Part shown: piece after piece, positions 6,332 to 10,873 of the stretch
Layout: every line of letters begins with the position of its first letter
How positions within the stretch are numbered: position 1 is the first letter of the stretch
NCBI GenBank assembly: GCA_964374095.1
Contig: CAYJXJ010000160.1
Coordinates: 1-10,873, forward strand
From: CAYJXJ01 sp964374095
Lineage (GTDB): Bacteria > Elusimicrobiota > Elusimicrobia > UBA1565 > UBA9628
Length of the DNA: 10,873 bases
Direction: 5' to 3'
Made by a program: the position numbers and the translations under genes
The notes under the pieces: model-generated
The model's database searches: none
What the model was told of the DNA's origin: nothing
Seen by the model: only the letters and a program-made list of their open reading frames with translations

Positions 6332-7636
6332 ATGCGCATCCGATTCATCTATCCGACCTGGCAGCGAATCCAATACCAGACCCACTACGTCCTGCCCCCC
6401 TTGGGGGTGACGGTGGTCGCCGCCCTGACGCCCCCCGGCCACGCGGTCAGCATCACGGACGAGAACGTCGAGCCGGTGGACTTCGACCCTCCGGCCGACC
6501 TGGTCGCTATCTCGACCATGCTCATCAGCCAGGCCCCGCGCGCCTTCGCGATCGCCGATGAGTTTCGCGGCCGCGGGGTGCCCGTGGTGCTGGGAGGTCT
6601 GACCGTTTCCTGCCTCCCGGAACTCGCCGGAACGCATGCCGATGCGGTCGTGATCGGCGAGGCCGAGGGGGTCTGGCCCGAGGTCGTCGCCGACGCCCAG
6701 GCCGGCAAGCTCAAAGCGGTCTACCGGCGCCCGGCCTTCGCCGACGGAGCCGAAATCCCCGTGGCCCGCCGCGACCTCCTCAAGCCCGACGCCTACACCT
6801 ACCGCGGCATCCGGATGATGGACCTCGTCGAGACCTCCCGGGGCTGCCGCTTCGGGTGCTTCCCCTGCCAGGTCCCCTACGTGGCCGGCAAGGCCCACCG
6901 CCAGCGCGACATTTCGGCCGTGGTCGACGAGATGGCCTCCATCCCCTGCGACCGGGTCTTCATCGTCGACAACGCCATGGAGCAGAACGAGGACCACGAG
7001 CGGCGCCTCTTCAAGGCCATGGTCCGGGCGCGCAAACGCTGGGTGGCGCACCCGATTTCGGCCAAGCCCGATATCCTCGCGCTGGCCGCCGAGTCCGGCT
7101 GCTGGTTCGTCTATCAGGCCATCTACTCGATGAAGGACGAAATCCGCGAGAAGGTCCGCATGTTCCACGACCACGGCATCGCCGTCGAGGGCACGGTCCT
7201 GCTCGGGACCGACCGGCACGACCCCGACATCTTCAAGCGCATGACGGACTTCCTGATCGCCTCCGGGATCGACCTGGCCGAGTTCACGGTCTTGACCCCG
7301 TTTCCGGGCACGCCCCTCTTTTCGCAGATGCGGCGCGCGGGCCGCCTCCTGCACGAGGACTGGGGGCGCTACAATGCCGAGAGCGTGGTCTTTCGCCCCG
7401 CGCGCATGACGCCCGACGAGTTGACCGCGGGCTATGAATACTGCTGGCGCGAGTTCTACCGGGACGAGTCGCAGGCCGCCAAGATGTTCCGGCTCTACGC
7501 CCGCCTGGCCGCGCCCTGGGACCGGCAGGTCCGGCCTCCCGAGACCCGGATCGTCCCCGGCCAGCGCGCCGGGGGCGCGGCCCTCTGGGGCGGGGTGGTG
7601 GAGAGCCGCCGCCAACGAGCCGGGGATTCCTGTTGA
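6332..7636 (+). CDS. B12-binding-domain radical SAM enzyme (BchE/HpnR-like class)
   Basis: 434 residues. The ATG at 6332 is chosen because it gives the typical start MRIRFIYP directly after a G-rich ribosome-binding stretch; the frame is open further upstream but lies inside the previous gene. Residues 1-135 look like a cobalamin-binding Rossmann domain (PPLGVTVVAAL, then DLVAISTML, VPVVLGGLT and ADAVVIGEAEG). Residues about 160-335 are the radical SAM barrel: CX3CX2C at Cys172, Cys176 and Cys179 (RGCRFGCFPC) binds the 4Fe-4S cluster, and TPFPGTPLF (322-330) is typical of this class. The C-terminal 100 residues resemble the extra domain of such enzymes. Family members methylate or rearrange lipids and natural products, for example hopanoid methylation or BchE-type cyclisation. 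The substrate here is unknown; the neighbouring ACP, ketosynthase and acyltransferase suggest a lipid or polyketide. The C-terminus ends within the next gene's -35 box. Confidence 0.9.
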   Translation: MRIRFIYPTWQRIQYQTHYVLPPLGVTVVAALTPPGHAVSITDENVEPVDFDPPADLVAISTMLISQAPRAFAIADEFRGRGVPVVLGGLTVSCLPELAGTHADAVVIGEAEGVWPEVVADAQAGKLKAVYRRPAFADGAEIPVARRDLLKPDAYTYRGIRMMDLVETSRGCRFGCFPCQVPYVAGKAHRQRDISAVVDEMASIPCDRVFIVDNAMEQNEDHERRLFKAMVRARKRWVAHPISAKPDILALAAESGCWFVYQAIYSMKDEIREKVRMFHDHGIAVEGTVLLGTDRHDPDIFKRMTDFLIASGIDLAEFTVLTPFPGTPLFSQMRRAGRLLHEDWGRYNAESVVFRPARMTPDELTAGYEYCWREFYRDESQAAKMFRLYARLAAPWDRQVRPPETRIVPGQRAGGAALWGGVVESRRQRAGDSC

Positions 7637-7661
7637 CAGCGGGGCGAGGACCTGCTAGATT
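7633..7661 (+). promoter_or_regulatory. Promoter of SRPBCC gene 1; extended -10, leaderless; overlaps the radical SAM stop
   Basis: A perfect -35 TTGACA (7633-7638) includes the TGA stop of the radical SAM gene (7634-7636). A 17-nt spacer ends in TGC (an extended -10 element) before the -10 TAGATT (7656-7661). Six nucleotides then lead to the ATG at 7668, so the mRNA should be leaderless or nearly so. The element matches the one before SRPBCC gene 2 at 25 of 29 positions by hand count. Confidence 0.75.
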
Positions 7662-7667
7662 TGAGCC

Positions 7668-8204
7668 ATGATCGCATTCGACGATTCCATCACGATGCTG
7701 GCTTCTCCCGGCGATATCTGGAAGGTCGTCGTCGACGTTCCGCGCTGGTGGCCCCACTTTTACCTCCCCTCGGCCAAAAACAAGGATTACGGCTGGAGCG
7801 AAGATCTTAGATTCCTGGGCGGCGAAGGCCCGGGCATGCGTTGGGGCGCCGGCCGCGGGGGAACCGTGATGCAGACCATGCGGGTCGAGCAGTGGTCGCC
7901 GCTCGAAACCCTCGTCCTCGCCAGCGAGCCTTGGAATCCGGACCGCGCCTCCGTCATGGTGATGAAGATGGAGGGGAAACCCGGCCACGGTTTCTTGAAG
8001 GATTTCTTCACGACCATGACCGCAGTCGCCTGGCGGATTTCGCTGACGCTCGCGCCCGCCGGGCCGGAGCAGACCACGTTGACGCTTTCCGGCGAGTTCC
8101 GCCCCCTGTCGCCGTTGATGGAGCCCTTCTTCCAGATCTGGGCATGGCCCGGCATCAAGAGGGGAGCCAGGCGCCTCATCGCCAAATTCCCGGATCTCCT
8201 GTAA
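7668..8204 (+). CDS. SRPBCC/START-like lipid-binding or cyclase-like protein (copy 1)
   Basis: 178 residues. An in-frame TGA at 7662-7664 makes the ATG at 7668 the first possible start. There is no Shine-Dalgarno, in line with a leaderless message. The opening (FDDSITMLASPGDIWKVVVD, 4-23) and the alternating strand pattern fit the helix-grip SRPBCC fold of polyketide cyclases and START-type proteins. These fold around a hydrophobic pocket and bind or reshape acyl or aromatic ligands. Conserved blocks shared with the second copy at 10007-10534 are VPRWW, DYGW, GMRWGA, GTVMQTMRVE and ASEPWNPDRA; the first 100 residues match at 60 positions without gaps. Residues 147-165 are aromatic (EPFFQIWAWPGIK) and may form an amphipathic helix. 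No signal peptide. A role in cyclisation or carriage of the cassette's product is inference; no catalytic residue can be named. Confidence 0.8.
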   Translation: MIAFDDSITMLASPGDIWKVVVDVPRWWPHFYLPSAKNKDYGWSEDLRFLGGEGPGMRWGAGRGGTVMQTMRVEQWSPLETLVLASEPWNPDRASVMVMKMEGKPGHGFLKDFFTTMTAVAWRISLTLAPAGPEQTTLTLSGEFRPLSPLMEPFFQIWAWPGIKRGARRLIAKFPDLL

Positions 8205-8218
8205 GCGCTCCGGCGGCC

Positions 8219-8232
8219 GGCCCCGCGGGGCC
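8219..8232. terminator. GC palindrome between convergent genes, possible bidirectional terminator
   Basis: GGCCCCGCGGGGCC is a perfect 14-bp inverted repeat filling the end of the 28-bp gap between the convergent SRPBCC gene 1 (stop 8202-8204) and the membrane-protein gene (stop 8233-8235). No T-tract follows on either strand, so it is not a classical intrinsic terminator. Confidence 0.35.
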
Positions 8233-8682
8233 CTAGAGAAGATCCAGCTTGGACCAGACCTGACGGCCGTCCTTGAGCCTCCGGCCGTAGAAAAGCAGCC
8301 AGACACTCGCGATCAGGGCCAGCCAGGGGGAGAGCCGGCCGGCGGCGATCTGGCTGCCGATCAGCTTGAAGAGGCCGTCGAAGACGAACACCCCCACCCC
8401 CAGGTCCACGGACAGCTGCAGCATGATCGCCACTCCCTGCGACCGGCATAGCAGGATGAACAAGACCCCCGCCGCGACCGTGCCGAGGAGATGGATGAAG
8501 TACGACAGCTCCCAGCGTTGGGCCGGGATCGGAACCGGGACCCAGCCTTGGGAGTAGAGCGCGGCGAACACCATGAGACCCACATGGATCGAGCCGGAGA
8601 AGATGAACAGCCAGCCGAGAGGACAGCGCGCCGCCTGGATCGGGACCGGCGCCGCCGGGACGCCGCGGCTGGAACCCTCCAT
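8233..8682 (-). CDS. Small integral membrane protein with about four transmembrane helices
   Basis: 149 residues, family not recognised. Hydrophobic segments lie at about 22-43 (LGWLFIFSGSIHVGLMVFAALY), 60-79, 85-108 and 118-132. The third carries two aspartates (Asp93 and Asp102, in SVDLGVGVFVFDGLFKLIG), unusual in a membrane helix and possibly functional. The C-terminus is basic (GRRLKDGRQVWSK) and probably cytoplasmic. It starts 6 nt after the ACP stop codon with no clear Shine-Dalgarno of its own, so it is probably translated by coupling as the second gene of the ACP operon. The tight pairing with an ACP suggests a membrane partner in the cassette's lipid pathway (for example scaffold, flippase or acceptor-site protein), but nothing in the sequence settles this. 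The start is the only Met before Met37; residues 1-20 are polar. Confidence 0.72.
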   Translation of the reverse strand: MEGSSRGVPAAPVPIQAARCPLGWLFIFSGSIHVGLMVFAALYSQGWVPVPIPAQRWELSYFIHLLGTVAAGVLFILLCRSQGVAIMLQLSVDLGVGVFVFDGLFKLIGSQIAAGRLSPWLALIASVWLLFYGRRLKDGRQVWSKLDLL

Positions 8683-8688
8683 GGAATA

Positions 8689-8961
8689 CTACGAGGCCGG
8701 CCAGTGCGTGCGCACCGCCGCGACGATTCCGCCCAGGTCGTCCATGGATTTCAACTCCTCCTCGGGGATCTTGATCCCGAAGCGCTTCTCCGCGACGGCC
8801 ATGATCTGGAGGATATCCAGGGAATCGATCCCGAGCTGGACGGTGAGGGAGACCCCCGCGACGACGCGTTCGTGACCGACGGCGGATTTCTTGCGGGCGA
8901 GAACGTCCATGATGAGCTTGCGGACCTCGCCTCGGACGGCCTCCTCGTCGAATGCCGGCAT
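8689..8961 (-). CDS. Acyl carrier protein
   Basis: 90 residues with the full ACP pattern. Helix I is at about 6-24. The 4'-phosphopantetheine site is Ser47 in GIDSLDILQIM, and the recognition helix continues into AVAEKRFGIKIPEEELKSMDDL, with helix IV at the end. The motif DSLD matches the DSL core, and length is typical (75-90). In this role a phosphopantetheinyl transferase attaches the arm, and the ACP then carries acyl or polyketide intermediates as thioesters, most likely for the ketosynthase at 3659-5575 and the acyltransferase at 9050-9976. A very good Shine-Dalgarno (AGGAGG, 8968-8973) lies 6 nt before the ATG. It heads a two-gene operon with the membrane protein and diverges from the acyltransferase gene. 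A dedicated ACP with no fatty-acid genes around it points to specialised rather than primary lipid synthesis. Confidence 0.93.
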   Translation of the reverse strand: MPAFDEEAVRGEVRKLIMDVLARKKSAVGHERVVAGVSLTVQLGIDSLDILQIMAVAEKRFGIKIPEEELKSMDDLGGIVAAVRTHWPAS

Positions 8962-8967
8962 GCGAAT

Positions 8968-8973
8968 CCTCCT
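8968..8973 (-). promoter_or_regulatory. Shine-Dalgarno of the ACP gene
   Basis: The minus strand reads AGGAGG followed by a 6-nt spacer and the ATG at 8961. It is the strongest ribosome-binding site in the window and contrasts with the plus-strand genes of the cassette, four of which have none. Confidence 0.85.
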
Positions 8974-8990
8974 GTCAGGGGATGACGCGG

Positions 8991-8999
8991 ATTATACCA
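8991..8999 (-). promoter_or_regulatory. Extended -10 promoter of the ACP operon
   Basis: The minus strand reads TGGTATAAT, a consensus -10 (8996-8991) with the TGn extension. No good -35 is seen at 16-18 nt, which extended -10 promoters tolerate. Transcription would begin near 8984, giving a leader of about 23 nt with the Shine-Dalgarno at 8973-8968. Confidence 0.65.
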
Positions 9000-9045
9000 G
9001 TTTGCCGGCGCCCCCAATAACTGGCGGCGCGGGCGAATTCCTTCT

Positions 9046-9051
9046 TATAAT
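9046..9051 (+). promoter_or_regulatory. Consensus -10 box overlapping the acyltransferase ATG
   Basis: TATAAT at 9046-9051 shares its last two bases with the ATG at 9050. Seven nucleotides after the box comes a GTG (9059) in the same frame, at the spacing seen for the leaderless starts at 5686, 7668 and 10007. No convincing -35 is found 17-18 nt upstream. If this promoter is real, the protein begins at GTG 9059. Confidence 0.5.
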
Positions 9052-9976
9052 GGCGGCGGTGAAGCGCCCGGATTACTATCTCTTCGGCCTGGCGGAAAGG
9101 CTCCTCGGCAGGGCCAGGACCGAGTCGTTGACGCGAAGGATGGCGGAGCGGGTCTTCGAGTCCCCCGCTGTTCGCGGCATGTTGCGCCGCAACATTCGCA
9201 GGATTCTCGCCCACGCCGCGGGCCGGGAGCCGAGCCTCCCGGAGATCGACTCCGTGATCGCGGCAATGGCGCGTCTACATGGGGAGGTCGTGGTGGATCA
9301 ATACACGCTCCCGGGCGACCCCGCGCGCTACGCCGGGAAAGCGGAGCCCGGCCACCTGCCGCCCCTGCGCGAGCTCCTTGCCGGAGGCCGGGGCGCGATC
9401 CTCGCCTCGCCGCACTTTGGCGACGAGAGCATGATCTACGTTTCCACGGCCTTCGCGGGCATACCCGTGACGGTCATGGTCAACGACGCGCATTTCTACC
9501 GTTGGCCCAGCGCCCTCCTGGAGACCCTGCGGTTCACCGGGCTCGGGCACGGCGCCGTCGACGGGTTGAAGTGCCTCGGCCGCGGCGAGGTCCTCTATCT
9601 CAGCACCGACCTGGACTACTTCCCGGATAACCGCACCGCCCCGTTTTTCGGGGCGCCGTTTAGGCCGCCCCAGGGGGTGGCGCGCATGGCCCTGGCCTCG
9701 GGAAGCCCGATCCTGCCCGCCTACGCGGTCTTTGAATCCGGCCGCTACCGCATCGTCGGCGATCCGCCGATCGAACCCGGTCCGGGCGTCACCCAGGAAG
9801 AGATCGAAGGCCGGCTTCTGCGGTCCATGGAAGCGCGCATCGGCCGCCATCCCTCCCATTGGCTGGTCCTCCACGATATGTGGGATCTCGACGGCGTCTC
9901 CCGGGACCTGGCGTGGCAGATGGCCTGGATCTGGGCGCGCCGGCGCCTGGCGCTCCGCTGGCTCAAAAGCGGTTGA
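9050..9976 (+). CDS. LPLAT-superfamily acyltransferase (LpxL/HtrB-like)
   Basis: 308 residues from the ATG at 9050; GTG 9059, three codons in, may be the true start because the ATG lies within a -10 box. The frame runs further upstream, but there it is antisense to the ACP gene. Features match lipid A lauroyl-transferase-like proteins: a catalytic-type histidine in ASPHFGDES (His122), a conserved STDLDY...FFGAPF region (185-204), then GVARMALASGSPILPAY (209-225), and a C-terminal domain ending in aromatic/basic segments. Such enzymes move an acyl chain from acyl-ACP or CoA onto a lipid or lipid A at the inner membrane. The usual HX4(D/E) motif is altered: acidic residues are at +3 and +4, and +5 is Ser. 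It diverges from the ACP operon, its likely acyl donor. Aryl-polyene and flexirubin clusters also carry a member of this superfamily. No strong N-terminal membrane helix is seen. Confidence 0.88.
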   Translation: MAAVKRPDYYLFGLAERLLGRARTESLTRRMAERVFESPAVRGMLRRNIRRILAHAAGREPSLPEIDSVIAAMARLHGEVVVDQYTLPGDPARYAGKAEPGHLPPLRELLAGGRGAILASPHFGDESMIYVSTAFAGIPVTVMVNDAHFYRWPSALLETLRFTGLGHGAVDGLKCLGRGEVLYLSTDLDYFPDNRTAPFFGAPFRPPQGVARMALASGSPILPAYAVFESGRYRIVGDPPIEPGPGVTQEEIEGRLLRSMEARIGRHPSHWLVLHDMWDLDGVSRDLAWQMAWIWARRRLALRWLKSG

Positions 9977-10001
9977 CTGCGGGCCGGCGACCTGCTAGAT
10001 T
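9973..10001 (+). promoter_or_regulatory. Promoter of SRPBCC gene 2; leaderless; overlaps the acyltransferase stop
   Basis: The -35 TTGACT (9973-9978) contains the TGA stop of the acyltransferase gene (9974-9976). A 17-nt spacer ends in TGC before the -10 TAGATT (9996-10001). Only 5 nt remain before the ATG at 10007. The element is nearly the same as the one before SRPBCC gene 1 (four differences in 29 positions). Confidence 0.72.
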
Positions 10002-10006
10002 GGCTT

Positions 10007-10534
10007 ATGGTCGTGGTGGAGGACTCCCTCACGCTCCCGGCCCCCCCGCGGGCCGTCTGGAAAGCGCTCCGGGAGGTGCCCCGCTGGTGGGTGCATTATT
10101 ACCACGGCGCGCGCCACTTCAGGGATTACGGCTGGGGCGAAGAACTTCAGTCCTTGGGGGGGAAGGACGCCGGCATGCGTTGGGGGGCGCTCCGCCAAGG
10201 GACCGTGATGCAAACCATGCGCGTCGAGAAATGGTCCCCGCCGCTCGCGCTGGTCCTGGCCTCCGAGCCCTGGAACCCGGACCGCGCCGCGGTCTCGCTC
10301 ATGAAGGGAATGTGGGGCCGCGGCCGTCTGATGCGATTCCTGGCCAACATCAACGCGGTCGAGTTCCGGGTGGTCTTTCGCCTCGAGGCGGTCCCCCCGG
10401 GGACCCGGCTCGCCATCCGCGGCGAGTTCCGGTTCCTGACCCCGTGGCTGGACCCCTTCTTCCAATTCGGGGCCTGGCCGGTCATCAAGAGTGGAACGCG
10501 TCAGTTCGTGAAAAAGTTCCCGGGACTCCTTTAG
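10007..10534 (+). CDS. SRPBCC/START-like lipid-binding or cyclase-like protein (copy 2)
   Basis: 175 residues, paralogue of the protein at 7668-8204: 60 of the first 100 residues are identical without gaps, including VPRWW, DYGW, GMRWGA, GTVMQTMRVE and ASEPWNPDRA. The C-terminal part is less alike, with a three-residue difference in length, but keeps GEFR and the aromatic block DPFFQFGAWPVIK (143-155). It shows the same helix-grip pattern expected for SRPBCC proteins with a hydrophobic ligand pocket. The start is well fixed: it shares a frame with the acyltransferase stop 33 nt upstream, and no ATG, GTG or TTG lies between them. There is no Shine-Dalgarno. The central loop (about 100-112, GMWGRGRLM) differs most from copy 1, so the two may bind different ligands or work as a heterodimer; both ideas are inference. 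It is the last gene of the cassette. Confidence 0.8.
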   Translation: MVVVEDSLTLPAPPRAVWKALREVPRWWVHYYHGARHFRDYGWGEELQSLGGKDAGMRWGALRQGTVMQTMRVEKWSPPLALVLASEPWNPDRAAVSLMKGMWGRGRLMRFLANINAVEFRVVFRLEAVPPGTRLAIRGEFRFLTPWLDPFFQFGAWPVIKSGTRQFVKKFPGLL

Positions 10535-10538
10535 GGAC

Positions 10539-10551
10539 GCCGGCCGCCGGC
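10539..10551. terminator. Short GC hairpin between convergent genes
   Basis: GCCGG-CCG-CCGGC can form a 5-bp stem with a 3-nt loop in the 24-bp gap between SRPBCC gene 2 (stop 10532-10534) and the convergent minus-strand gene (stop 10559-10561). Only two T follow, so termination activity is uncertain. Confidence 0.3.
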
Positions 10552-10558
10552 CCTTACG

Positions 10559-10873
10559 CTAGCCGTTGGGGAACATCTTGCTCATGAGGTCCTTGAGGGT
10601 GCTGGCCGCCATTCCGGACATGATAGCGGCCACGATCGCCGAAACGACCGCCACCGCCACCGCGGCGAAAGCGCCGATGATGAACCCCGCCAGCGGCGCC
10701 CCGGTGGCGATGCCGAATAGGATCATGAGTATGGTGGAGTGAGTCTTGAGCTTCTTGCCCATTTGGTGGACGGAGTCGGCGTGGTCCCCCAAATTGTTGT
10801 CGCCGCCGAGCGCGCCCCCCGCGCCTTCCTTCATGTTGGTGATCTCGGAGCCGATCGCCATGAGCTCCTCGGA
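10559..10873 (-). CDS. Small glycine/alanine-rich membrane protein, 5' end probably beyond the window
   Basis: The frame is open from the right edge to the TAG at 10559-10561 (104 codons visible), so the gene may be cut. An internal ATG at 10861 (100 residues) follows GAGGAG at only 3 nt, closer than usual, so it could also be a true start. After a polar, Gly-rich stretch (EGAGGALGGDNNLGDHAD) there are two long hydrophobic segments, at about 46-66 (TILMILFGIATGAPLAGFIIG) and 68-88 (AAVAVAVVSAIVAAIMSGM), forming a helical hairpin rich in small residues. A short tail (TLKDLMSKMFPNG) ends the protein. I do not recognise the family. The orientation and Gly/Ala-rich character recall the genes at 1-3534, on the far side of the cassette. 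Function unknown. Confidence 0.6.
   Translation of the reverse strand, partial: SEELMAIGSEITNMKEGAGGALGGDNNLGDHADSVHQMGKKLKTHSTILMILFGIATGAPLAGFIIGAFAAVAVAVVSAIVAAIMSGMAASTLKDLMSKMFPNG

Noticed and set aside
6119..7615. Minus-strand open frame of 498 codons opposite the radical SAM gene
   Set aside because: No recognisable domain, and the plus strand encodes the CX3CX2C radical SAM protein with its own promoter.
8891..9049. Upstream extension of the acyltransferase frame
   Set aside because: The extra 53 residues are antisense to the ACP gene and its promoter region, and do not look like protein sequence.

Overview
The window comes from a high-GC bacterium, probably Gram-negative, because it carries an LpxL/HtrB-like acyltransferase and membrane-anchored, Cys-rich proteins that appear to be exported. 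The mix of very Gly/Ala/Pro-rich anchored proteins and a small lipid or polyketide cassette would suit an uncultivated phylum such as Elusimicrobiota. That placement is only an impression; nothing here proves taxonomy. The window holds no rRNA, tRNA, CRISPR array or recognisable mobile element, and no stretch over 300 bases lacks a gene.

Layout. (1) Positions 1-3534, minus strand: a two-gene operon for single-pass, low-complexity, Cys-containing proteins. The downstream gene is cut by the left edge. A near-consensus sigma70 promoter lies at 3588-3616. (2) Positions 3659-10534: an eight-gene cassette. In order it holds a fused ketosynthase / truncated ketosynthase-like protein (minus), a PNPOx-like split-barrel protein (plus), a B12-binding-type radical SAM enzyme (plus), an SRPBCC protein (plus), a four-helix membrane protein and an acyl carrier protein (both minus, one operon), an LPLAT-family acyltransferase (plus), and a second, paralogous SRPBCC protein (plus). 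(3) Positions 10559-10873, minus: the C-terminal part of a small membrane protein running off the right edge.

How the genes may work together (inference). ACP and ketosynthase would build an acyl or polyketide chain. The SRPBCC pair could bind, cyclise or aromatise it, the radical SAM and flavin-type proteins could modify it, and the LPLAT would move the acyl group onto a lipid or other membrane acceptor. No ketoreductase, dehydratase, malonyl transferase or thioesterase is present, so the cassette would have to borrow those from primary fatty-acid synthesis. The gene set resembles the aryl-polyene/flexirubin type of pathway without matching it.

The plus-strand genes share a striking arrangement. 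At three successive junctions the TGA stop of the upstream gene lies inside the TTGAC(A/T) -35 hexamer of the next gene's promoter, with a 17-nt spacer each time. Four plus-strand genes start 5-8 nt after their -10 box with no Shine-Dalgarno, which points to leaderless mRNAs. In contrast, the minus-strand ACP and the left-edge gene have strong Shine-Dalgarno sequences.
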